DNA from: CAYPUT01 sp046541715
GTDB taxonomy: Bacteria; Spirochaetota; Spirochaetia; DSM-27196; PWMO01
NCBI GenBank assembly: GCA_046541715.1
Contig: JBKHCS010000039.1
Location: forward strand, 1-25,819
Length of the DNA stretch: 25,819 nt
Reading direction: 5' to 3'
In this document: positions 6,058 to 13,195 of the stretch, piece after piece
Numbering within the stretch: position 1 is the stretch's first letter
Layout of the letters: every line of letters begins with the position of its first letter
Position numbers and translations under genes: made by a program
Notes under the pieces: generated by a model
Seen by the model: the letters and a program-made list of their open reading frames with translations, nothing else
Database searches by the model: none
What the model was told of the DNA's origin: nothing

Positions 6058-7059
6058 ATGATGCAGGAGACCCTCACCATCCGCTACCGGGATGCCGAAG
6101 GCAAGGAGACCTCACGGCGGATTACGGTGCTCGAGAGGAGCCGCCGTCGCGACGGCGACACCTACCTCCGGGCGTACTGCCATCTGCGCGGAGAGGAACG
6201 CACCTTTCTGGCCTCCCGGATCCTGGGGGAGGAAAGAGACTTGACCGCCCCCCCGGTGGCCGCTGTTCCGGTACCGGCCCCTTCCGCGGGGACCTCGGCC
6301 CCGGCCCGGCGCGGCGGTGGCGGGCGATTTCTGTTGTTGGTTGGCATAATCGCCGTCGCCGCGTGGTGGATGGAGGGAAACGACGGCCGACTGCTACCGA
6401 CGGACCCCGTTCCGGTTCCGTCCCCGGCACCGAGCCCGGCCCCCCGGCCGGTTCCCGCCCCGTCGCCCCCACCCGTCCCGTCGAAAACAGACCCCTCGCC
6501 GCCCCGTCCGGCGCCTGCGGGATACCAGACCATCATAGCCAACCGCATCGCTGAGTTTACCGCAGCCACGGGAATCAGCGATGTTAGGGTAATCAGCCGC
6601 TATGCTTCCGCGGACACCGATAACGACGGGAAGCTGACCTGGGACGAGCTCCGGCTCTTCCAGCGAAAGCTTGTGGCGGAGTTCCCCTATCGCACCAACC
6701 CCATCGCCTACTCGCCCACGGACTTTGTTTCCCACGGCTCCGGCGACTGCGAGGACTTCGCGCTGTTTACCTGCGGTCTGTTGCGCTTCTGGGGAATCGA
6801 CTCCTACCTGGGCTCCTTGCAGACCGACGGCAGCGCCGTCGGCCATGCGATCGCGCTGGTAAAGGTGACCGAGGTACCCCGGGGGTTCTCCTACTACGAG
6901 ATAGACGCATCGTTTGTCGCCGGATCTCCTGGTGTGCCGCCGGGTATCTACGTGCCTGTTGATTACGACCACGTCGGAGGCCTGTCGAACGCCGTGGGGC
7001 CGGGGTGGACCCTCCGGTGGATGCGGACTCCCGAGACCGCCTACGGGTTGCCTATGTAG
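6058..7059 (+). CDS. WYL-like / TM / EF-hand / transglutaminase-like membrane protein
   Basis: This is a 333-residue protein. Residues 1-57 look like a WYL domain (IRYRDAEGKE, then TYLRAYCHLRGEERTF). One hydrophobic segment (91-104) follows a basic stretch, predicting a cytoplasmic N-terminus and an exported C-terminus. Pro/Ala-rich linkers flank it, with the longer one at 117-153. A canonical 12-residue EF-hand loop follows (D186, D188, D190, E197). The last part is transglutaminase-like, with the triad C231 (GSGDCEDFA), H263 (GHAIALV) and D283 (YEIDAS). I chose ATG 6058 (ATG 6061 is possible) because a TTG start at 6049 would lie upstream of the predicted transcription start. No clear ribosome site is visible. 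A periplasmic protease or cross-linker role is possible; the substrate is unknown. Its 3' end overlaps the helicase gene by 19 bp. Confidence 0.82.
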   Translation: MMQETLTIRYRDAEGKETSRRITVLERSRRRDGDTYLRAYCHLRGEERTFLASRILGEERDLTAPPVAAVPVPAPSAGTSAPARRGGGGRFLLLVGIIAVAAWWMEGNDGRLLPTDPVPVPSPAPSPAPRPVPAPSPPPVPSKTDPSPPRPAPAGYQTIIANRIAEFTAATGISDVRVISRYASADTDNDGKLTWDELRLFQRKLVAEFPYRTNPIAYSPTDFVSHGSGDCEDFALFTCGLLRFWGIDSYLGSLQTDGSAVGHAIALVKVTEVPRGFSYYEIDASFVAGSPGVPPGIYVPVDYDHVGGLSNAVGPGWTLRWMRTPETAYGLPM

Positions 7060-9230
7060 GCATTTCCGGTTGTCTCGAAGGCTCGGATGATGTCCTGAAG
7101 TACCGGGTCATCATCCGGGAGGAGAAAGACGCAGAGGTGCTCCATGGCGCGGGAAAGACCGACGTATACCAGGTTACGCAGAAGCCGTTCGGTGGCCTCA
7201 GAGTCGTACTGTTCCCGGCGGTGCAGATAGGGCAGAAAGAGGAGCACAACCGGAAAGTCGAGCCCCTTGCTGGAATGCAAGGTGGAAATCCGGATAGCGC
7301 CTCGGCTCTCGAAGCTGAACTCATCGTCGGCGACATTTGCCCACCGAAAGCCGGCCTGGGCGAGAGCCTGGCCGACTGCGTCTACTTCGCGGTTCCGGGG
7401 CACCAGGACCGCCAGGTTCTCCTCCTCGTACTCGAGGGCCTCGACAAAGAGCTGTACCTTTTCGACCAGAAGACTCAACAGGCTATCCTTGGAATCCGAG
7501 CGGTAGAGCTCGGGGATCGGCCCGTCCCGGAAGGCCAGGGTCTCGTCCTCCGGCGCCGCCGTTACCGGCGCAGCGGTGGAGACCCCGCGCTTGCGGAACG
7601 CCTCGGCCAGGGCGTGAATCTGGCAACTGTTCCGAAAGTTGGTCCTCAAGACCCGGGTACGCCCGGCAACCGAGATTCCCGCCCGGGCGAAGGGGGATGA
7701 GATGCCGTAGAGGGCCTGCTCCCGGTCCCCGGCCATGATCATCGGGCCTTCGGTCAGGAGGCGAAGAACCCGCATGTCCGCGGCGGTAAGGTCCTGGGTC
7801 TCGTCGAGAAAGAGGTAGCGGATCCGCGGCAGGCGCTCCCGGTCCGCCGCCGGACCGCCCCCTCCATCACCCTCCAGATGCCGGAGCAAGACCAGCCGGG
7901 AGTAGTTCTTGCTGAACTCCTTGCGCTCTTCCATCTCCGCGGCAAGGGCATCGCGGATCCTCCACACCTCGGTCCGCTGCCCCCGGGAGAGTCGCTGACG
8001 CATGCCCCGGCGCAGGTTTACCTCCTTTAGATACTCACCTTCCGTGACGAGCCCGCCGAAAATCAGCGCCTCGATCTCGATGGTCAGCTCCGCGTCGGAG
8101 AGAATACCCGTTTCGTTGTGCTTGCCGATCAGCTCGTCGAGTATCTGATAGTTGATGCGGTAGTCGTCGTCGACGGCCCGGAGGCAGGAGTAGAAGAAGC
8201 TGTCGATGGTGCGGACGTCGACCGAAGCGGAGGCCGCCCCCAACACCCCCGCAAGGTAGGCATCGTAGCGTGCCAGAGCCCGGGTAAAGGTTAGAAGCAG
8301 CCGCTTCTCCGGATAGTCCCCGCCGAAGGCAAAGTCGTCCTGGGTCAGGATCTTCTTAAGCGCCTCGATGAGGACCAGCGACTTGCCGGTCCCGGCACCT
8401 CCCCGGATTAGGGTGTCGTGATCACCGTCGACGTTCTCAACCGCCTCTAGTTGCTCCGGCGTAAGCCGGGTGAGGGAGCGTTCGTAGTCCAGGCGGGTCC
8501 GGGTGTAGAGCGAGAAGCGGCGCAGGTTTTCTATGTAGCGCGCGAGCTGCTCGAAGACGCGCATCTTCTGCGCCTGCTGCCTCTGCGCCTCCTTGAGGCG
8601 GCGCCGCTCGGCCCGCAGCTCGTCGATTTTGGTGTCTTTTTGCTCCACCGAGCGGCGGCTCTTCTGAAGCTCCAGATCGACCTGTTCCACCTGAAGCTCC
8701 AGCTGCTTCAGCTCCACCTGAGAGGATTGGTACTCCGACAGCTGCTTCAACAGCTCCTCGTTCTTCTCCTGGACGCTTCGAAGCTCCGCCTGGAGCATCT
8801 GCAGGGCGGCGCTCCTTTCCAGAACGCTGGTGCGCTCGGCCCAGACGTGGACGCTCCTCTCGAGCTCCCGGACCGCAGGGTGATCCGCAAGCCCGGCAAG
8901 GGCGCAAAACACAACGAAGAGATGGGTCGTTGCGACCGCCTCTTCTCCGTCGCTGTCGTGGAAGGCGTGCCGCACCCGGTTGGTCAGATGGTGCTGCTTG
9001 GAGAGATTCTTGAGGCAGTAGAGCTCCTCGACGAAGCGATCGCCGGCGTTCTCCAGGATCTGCTCGCGGAATCTCCATAGTAGGTCCGGGAAGGTCATCT
9101 CCTCGATGACGTCCATCTCCTTGGATAGATACGCCTCGACGAAAGAGTGAATCGCGAGGATGTAGAAGCCCGGGTCAGTCCCCGCGAGCCCGACCAGGCG
9201 GCCCAAATCCCAGGGAAGCGTAGAGTTCAC
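7041..9230 (-). CDS. UvrD/Rep-like superfamily 1 helicase with HEPN/DUF4145-like N-terminus and coiled coil
   Basis: This is a 729-residue protein. Residues 1-130 are helical and resemble DUF4145/HEPN modules (LTNRVRHAFHDSDGEE, then a hydrophobic helix). About 135-245 is a charged, Gln/Glu/Lys-rich coiled coil. The helicase core has Walker A GGAGTGKS (277-284), motif II FLDETQDL, motif III GDREQALYG, motif V STLHSSKGLDF (649-659) and motif VI YVGLSRAMEH. There is no clear nuclease domain. GTG 9230 is preferred because GGAG lies 8 nt upstream; GTG 9236 in the same frame is too close to it. Many defence helicases share this kind of accessory N-terminus, but a repair role cannot be excluded. The gene stands alone, convergent with the transglutaminase gene. 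Confidence 0.85.
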   Translation of the reverse strand: MNSTLPWDLGRLVGLAGTDPGFYILAIHSFVEAYLSKEMDVIEEMTFPDLLWRFREQILENAGDRFVEELYCLKNLSKQHHLTNRVRHAFHDSDGEEAVATTHLFVVFCALAGLADHPAVRELERSVHVWAERTSVLERSAALQMLQAELRSVQEKNEELLKQLSEYQSSQVELKQLELQVEQVDLELQKSRRSVEQKDTKIDELRAERRRLKEAQRQQAQKMRVFEQLARYIENLRRFSLYTRTRLDYERSLTRLTPEQLEAVENVDGDHDTLIRGGAGTGKSLVLIEALKKILTQDDFAFGGDYPEKRLLLTFTRALARYDAYLAGVLGAASASVDVRTIDSFFYSCLRAVDDDYRINYQILDELIGKHNETGILSDAELTIEIEALIFGGLVTEGEYLKEVNLRRGMRQRLSRGQRTEVWRIRDALAAEMEERKEFSKNYSRLVLLRHLEGDGGGGPAADRERLPRIRYLFLDETQDLTAADMRVLRLLTEGPMIMAGDREQALYGISSPFARAGISVAGRTRVLRTNFRNSCQIHALAEAFRKRGVSTAAPVTAAPEDETLAFRDGPIPELYRSDSKDSLLSLLVEKVQLFVEALEYEEENLAVLVPRNREVDAVGQALAQAGFRWANVADDEFSFESRGAIRISTLHSSKGLDFPVVLLFLPYLHRREQYDSEATERLLRNLVYVGLSRAMEHLCVFLLPDDDPVLQDIIRAFETTGNAYIGNP

Positions 9231-9244
9231 GCGCACAACTCCGT

Positions 9245-9303
9245 GTGTCCCCAGTATCGGCTATCGGTGCCCCCCGCAGCAAGACGGCTTGTAAAGGGGA
9301 CAC
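9245..9303. repeat. inverted repeat GTGTCCCC...GGGGACAC upstream of the helicase gene
   Basis: Perfect 8-bp arms at 9245-9252 and 9296-9303 are separated by 43 nt, just before the helicase start. The element could be a small REP-like or MITE-like remnant, a cruciform, or a paired operator. The rest of the 9237-9442 gap shows no gene and no convincing terminator. Confidence 0.45.
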
Positions 9304-9442
9304 TTCACTGAGACGTTCCTCGGAACCATTAACCGAGACGGTGTGCGTTTGTTTCCGGACAAGAATAAGAATCTGATAGCCAATCCCGACCTGCTCCGCC
9401 CACAGCTTGATTACCGGTAGACTGTACTTCTTAGGTCAGGTC

Positions 9443-10108
9443 CTAGGTCAGATTGACGGTCGCAACCGAGTCGTCGACGACGAGGTCGGCGTCCGTGTGC
9501 TCGACGACGTACTCCACGCTGTAAGGCGCAAAGACCTCCCGGAGCAGAAACAGATCCTCCCCGACTTCGAAGAGGCCCAGGTCCGTCACCACCAGGTCCA
9601 CCTCCCGGGCGGCCGTCAGGGGCAGGGTGCACCGGCGTTTGAGCTTCGATGAGCCGTCACGGTCGAAGTGAAGCGTCGCGGCGATTACCTTCTTGGCTCC
9701 CGTGGTTAGGTCCATGGCGCCCCCCATTCCGGGAACCAGCTTTCCCGGCACCTTGTAGTTGGCCAGGTTACCCAGCTGGTCCACCTCAAGGACGCCCAGG
9801 ACGGTGTAGTCCAGGTGCCCGCCCCGGATAATCCCAAAGGATAGTACGGAGTCGAAGAAGGCGCCCCCCGGGAGGATGGTAACCGGACCGCCCCCTGCGT
9901 TGGTAAGCTCCGGGTCTTCCGCTCCTGCCTGCGGTTCGGGCCCCAAACCTACGAAGCCGTTTTCCGACTGCAGGACGATCTCCACGCCGGCGGGAAGGTA
10001 GTTGCCGACCAAGGTCGGGAGTCCGATTCCCAGGTTGACCAGGGATCCGTTTTCGAAGATAGCCGCAATGCGCTTTGCGATGACCTGTTTGTTTGGCGAG
10101 TACTCCAT
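9443..10108 (-). CDS. atoA: 3-oxoacid (acetoacetate) CoA-transferase subunit B
   Basis: This 221-residue protein is the catalytic beta subunit of a family I CoA-transferase. It has NLGIGLPTLV near the N-terminus and the active-site glutamate E49 in QSENGFVGLG, which forms the acyl-CoA intermediate. Further family blocks are LPGGAFFDS, RGGHLDYTVLG and VPGMGGAMDL. The ATG has GGGAGA 5 nt upstream. It lies 9 nt after subunit A. In this operon the likely job is to activate the acetoacetate released from HMG-CoA to acetoacetyl-CoA, using another acyl-CoA as donor. The exact donor (acetyl-, succinyl- or butyryl-CoA) cannot be read from the sequence, and scoB or ctfB would be equally fair names. Confidence 0.9.
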   Translation of the reverse strand: MEYSPNKQVIAKRIAAIFENGSLVNLGIGLPTLVGNYLPAGVEIVLQSENGFVGLGPEPQAGAEDPELTNAGGGPVTILPGGAFFDSVLSFGIIRGGHLDYTVLGVLEVDQLGNLANYKVPGKLVPGMGGAMDLTTGAKKVIAATLHFDRDGSSKLKRRCTLPLTAAREVDLVVTDLGLFEVGEDLFLLREVFAPYSVEYVVEHTDADLVVDDSVATVNLT

Positions 10109-10117
10109 CGATTCTCC

Positions 10118-10792
10118 CTATCCTGCCTTTACCAGAACGTCCACAAAGAGCCCCGGAGTCACAATCGTCTCGGGGTCCAACTCTCCGATCTCGACGATCT
10201 CCTCCGCCTCGACGATGACGAGGTCGGCGGCCATGGCCATAACCGGATTGAAGTTCCGGGCGGTCTTGTTGTAGAGCAGGTTACCCGCGCGATCGGCTAC
10301 CTTTGCCTTTATCAGGGCGACGTCGGCGAAGATCGGCTCCTCCAAGACAAACGTGCGCCCCCGGATCTCTAAGACGCTCTTGCCGTCGGCCACCTCCGTG
10401 CCGACGCCCGTCGGGGTAAGGGCACCGCCGAGCCCGAAGGCGGCACACCGGATCCGCTCGGCGAGGGTCCCCTGCGGCACAAGCTCCACTTCAATGCTGC
10501 CCTCATGCATCAGGCGCTGCGTTTCCCGGTTTGTGCCTATGTGGGAGGTAATCACCCGGGAAACCTGGCCCTTGGCGATCAGGTGTGCGACGCCGGTCCG
10601 GAGCTCTCTCTTGGGATCGTCGATGGCGGTGTCGTTCCCGATGATCGTCAAGTCACCGGTGCCTGCGGCCACCAGGGCCTCTAGGAGGCCCATCGGCGTG
10701 CCGCAGGCGAGGAATCCGCCGATCAAGAGCCGGCTTCCCGCCTTGATCCTTGCCACCGCCTCCGTCGCGGTCTCAATCGGTCGCTTAATCAC
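10118..10792 (-). CDS. atoD: 3-oxoacid (acetoacetate) CoA-transferase subunit A
   Basis: This 224-residue protein is the alpha subunit of a family I CoA-transferase. GTG 10792 is chosen because AAGGAGG lies 9 nt upstream; the frame is open to 10873 without a better site. Family signatures are the CoA-binding LLIGGFLACGTPMGLLEAL, the phrase LVPQGTLAERIRC, and FVLEEPIFADVALIKA plus NFNPVMAMAADLVIVEAEE near the C-terminus. It sits 28 nt after the lyase-like gene and 9 nt before subunit B, and must form a heteromer with it. The name scoA or ctfA would be equally fair. Role inferred from context: conversion of acetoacetate to acetoacetyl-CoA. Confidence 0.9.
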   Translation of the reverse strand: MIKRPIETATEAVARIKAGSRLLIGGFLACGTPMGLLEALVAAGTGDLTIIGNDTAIDDPKRELRTGVAHLIAKGQVSRVITSHIGTNRETQRLMHEGSIEVELVPQGTLAERIRCAAFGLGGALTPTGVGTEVADGKSVLEIRGRTFVLEEPIFADVALIKAKVADRAGNLLYNKTARNFNPVMAMAADLVIVEAEEIVEIGELDPETIVTPGLFVDVLVKAG

Positions 10793-10820
10793 AGATCGCT
10801 GCCTCCTTCCTTTCGGCGGG

Positions 10821-11921
10821 TTATGGCACCCGCTGTCCCGGCTTCTCGCCGAGTTGAGCCTTCCGCTCCGCAAGCCCCCGGCGTTTGAAATCCTCCCGGG
10901 GCTCTTTGGGAACCCGGCCGTTGAGGATGGCCTCCGAGCGCAGCCGGCGGCCGCAGCTCTTCTCCATCAGCCTCCCGAGATGGAGCACGTGGTCGACGTC
11001 GATACCCGTCTCGATGCCCATCTCCTCCGCCATCACCACAAAATCCTCCGTGGATACCAGCCCGACATTGGTGGCGTCCTCGTAGTAGTAGGCGCCGGTG
11101 CCCAACCCTGGAACGTCGTCCACGAAGTTAGCCGGTTGACCGCCGATGCCGCCAAGGGTGGACTCAAAGCGGTCGATTCCGGCTTGCAGGGCCGCAAGCA
11201 CGTTTGCCAATCCCCAGCCCCGGGTTGTGTGGAAGTGGGCGAGGTGCAGATCCGTGTTCGGCAGGGCGTCCAAAACCATCGAGAAGTAGCGATAGACCTC
11301 CGAGGGTCCTGCCGAGCCGTCGTGGTCGGCGTGCTCAATGTCCGTTGCTCCGATATCCAGCCAGTGCCGGGTAAAATCCACGGCATCCTCCGGACGCGTT
11401 GGACCGGAGATCGGGCTTCCCCAAATGGTGCTTACCGTACCGCAGACCTTGATGCCGGCATCGGTGGCCTTCTTTATGCAGCGCTCCGCCTCTCTCCAGT
11501 ACTCCGGAAGAGTGGAGCCGGAGTTCGCCCAGTGGTGCTCCTCGTCGGTGGAGACCATCATCACCACCCGGTCCGGTCCGATCCCCTGGGAAGCCAACTC
11601 TATTGCCCGATCGACGGCTCGCTCCCGGATGGTCACCACGGAGATGGTAACCTGACTCAGGTCGACCCCCGCCGCCGCAAGCTTCTTGCTCCGGCGGATC
11701 CCCGCGACAATCTCGTCGGCGTCGGCGAACTGCGGCATCCTGCCCGGGTTGCCGTAATTGGTCACCTCGATCTCCCGAAACCCGGCAATCAAGAGCTCCT
11801 CGGCGTAGAAGAGCTTCGCCGCCGTCGAGATAGTCTTCTCTTCGTGCTGAAAGCCGTCCCTGACGGTGATATCCCCGATGCGGATCCGCCGGGGATACTC
11901 AAGGGCATGCTTTTCCGCCAT
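10821..11921 (-). CDS. HMG-CoA-lyase-like DRE-TIM carboxyltransferase lacking the catalytic Cys
   Basis: This 366-residue protein is about 70-80 residues longer than a normal HMG-CoA lyase. The HMGL-like TIM barrel is clear: R21-D22 in TVRDGFQHEE, and the metal-binding pair H229/H231 in HFHTTRGWGLAN. The lyase signature GG(I/L)GGCP reads GGIGGQP, with Q262 replacing the catalytic Cys, and HxHDT reads HFHTT. A canonical lyase is encoded at 18041-18895. This paralogue therefore probably does a different condensation or cleavage, perhaps of a substituted acyl-CoA, or acts in a modified way. Its ATG overlaps the HMG-CoA reductase stop by 1 nt (TGATG), so it belongs to the mevalonate operon. Confidence 0.82.
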   Translation of the reverse strand: MAEKHALEYPRRIRIGDITVRDGFQHEEKTISTAAKLFYAEELLIAGFREIEVTNYGNPGRMPQFADADEIVAGIRRSKKLAAAGVDLSQVTISVVTIRERAVDRAIELASQGIGPDRVVMMVSTDEEHHWANSGSTLPEYWREAERCIKKATDAGIKVCGTVSTIWGSPISGPTRPEDAVDFTRHWLDIGATDIEHADHDGSAGPSEVYRYFSMVLDALPNTDLHLAHFHTTRGWGLANVLAALQAGIDRFESTLGGIGGQPANFVDDVPGLGTGAYYYEDATNVGLVSTEDFVVMAEEMGIETGIDVDHVLHLGRLMEKSCGRRLRSEAILNGRVPKEPREDFKRRGLAERKAQLGEKPGQRVP

Positions 11922-13195
11922 CAGCTCTTACCTCCTCCAAGCTCGGCAACCAGCTCCGCCGCACGGTCGGCGCGAACGCGCCGCTCGGCCACCATGGCCT
12001 CAGCCACCTTGTCGATCAAGGCCCCCGTCGCCCCGGCGTTGATAGCGATATTCCGGGCGTGGAGCGCCATGTGCCCCCGCTGGACGCCCTCGGTTGCCAG
12101 CACCTTGACCGCCGCGAGGTTTTGAGCCAGTCCTGCGGCGCCAATCACCTCCGCCAGCTCCACGGCGCTCGTGACGCCGAGGATCTTCACCGCGATCCTG
12201 GCAATGGGATGCGTCGCCGTGGCGCCGCCGACAAGACCGACCGCCAGAGGCATTTCCAGGGTGCCCACCAGATTGCCGTCGCCGTTCTTCTCCCAGCTGC
12301 TCAAGGAGGTGTAACGCCCGCTCCGGGCGGCGTAGGCGTGGGCCCCTGCTTCAATGGCCCGGGTGTCGTTTCCCGTGGCCAGGACTACCGCCGACACGCC
12401 GTTCATGATGCCCTTGTTGTGCGTCGCCGCACGGAAGGGATCGGCCTCGGCAAAGGCGTAGGCGTTGACGATTCCGTCTACTACCTCGGGCCCGCCGAGG
12501 GCATCGGCGGTAACGGTGAGCCGCGCGCGGATCAGCCGCTTGACCGCCAGGTTGGAGAGTATCCGCAGATAGACGCGTCCGCCGACAATAGACTCGATCC
12601 GCGGGGCCAGGGCCTCGGCCATCGTGTTAACCGTGTTGGCCCCCATGGCGTCCCGGGTATCGACGATAAGGTGGGTTATCAGCATGGCGCCGATCCTGCT
12701 GTCGAGAACCCGGACCTCTATGTCCCGGACCCCTCCGCCGAACTTGACCAGTACCGGGTCCTGGGCGTTGGCCTCCTCCATGAGCTCGTCTTTACGCTCG
12801 AGAATCGCCAGACGGGCGGCGAAGGGATCGGCCACGTTTACCGCCTGGATCTGGGCGATCATGATCGGGCCGGTGTTGCTCACCGAGATACCGCCGCCGC
12901 TCCGTGCCAGTTTGGCGGCGTGACTCGCCGCGGCGACAACCGAAGGCTCCTCGATGACCATCGGGACGAAGTACTCCCGTCCGTTTACCAGGAAGTTGGC
13001 GGCAACCGCAAAGGGCATCGGAAAACGTCCGATGACGTTCTCGATCATGTGCTCCGCCATCTCCATCGGAAGGGAGTCGGAGGCGCCCAGAAGGGCCGCC
13101 TCCTCGTCCGTTAGGTCGCAGAGCTGACGAACGGCGCGTATCCGTTCTTCAGCCGAAAGCTTGTAGAATCCGGAGATTTGCGACGTTCCTCCCAT
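11921..13195 (-). CDS. mvaA: hydroxymethylglutaryl-CoA reductase, class II (degradative)
   Basis: This 424-residue protein has the length of class II HMG-CoA reductases such as that of Pseudomonas mevalonii. Catalytic residues are in place: E83 (IEEPSV), K261 (THNKGIMNG), D277 (ATGNDTR) and H375 (QRGHMALHA). DAMGAN at 182-187 belongs to the nucleotide-binding region. With CoA-transferase, thiolase and lyase nearby, and no mevalonate kinase in view, it most likely oxidises mevalonate to HMG-CoA for catabolism. Its ATG follows the permease stop with no gap (TAA-ATG). Cofactor preference (NAD or NADP) cannot be read with confidence. Confidence 0.95.
   Translation of the reverse strand: MGGTSQISGFYKLSAEERIRAVRQLCDLTDEEAALLGASDSLPMEMAEHMIENVIGRFPMPFAVAANFLVNGREYFVPMVIEEPSVVAAASHAAKLARSGGGISVSNTGPIMIAQIQAVNVADPFAARLAILERKDELMEEANAQDPVLVKFGGGVRDIEVRVLDSRIGAMLITHLIVDTRDAMGANTVNTMAEALAPRIESIVGGRVYLRILSNLAVKRLIRARLTVTADALGGPEVVDGIVNAYAFAEADPFRAATHNKGIMNGVSAVVLATGNDTRAIEAGAHAYAARSGRYTSLSSWEKNGDGNLVGTLEMPLAVGLVGGATATHPIARIAVKILGVTSAVELAEVIGAAGLAQNLAAVKVLATEGVQRGHMALHARNIAINAGATGALIDKVAEAMVAERRVRADRAAELVAELGGGKS

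Noticed and set aside
6051..6064. Second sigma-54-like match TTGGCATGATGCAG over the transglutaminase start
   Set aside because: GG and GC are not 12 bp apart, so the -24/-12 phase is wrong. The promoter at 6031-6046 fits perfectly.
9284..9299. Possible further sigma-54 promoter upstream of the helicase gene (AGCAAGACGG region)
   Set aside because: The -24 GG is missing on the minus strand at the required distance.
9432..9451. Direct repeat TAGGTCAG, two copies with a 4-nt gap over the CoA-transferase B stop
   Set aside because: Short, overlaps coding sequence and has no partner copy nearby to suggest an insertion; probably chance.
10353..12125. 590-residue open frame on the + strand
   Set aside because: It is antisense to CoA-transferase A, the lyase-like gene and part of the reductase, and has low-complexity shadow composition. 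The 12059-13114 frame is rejected for the same reason.
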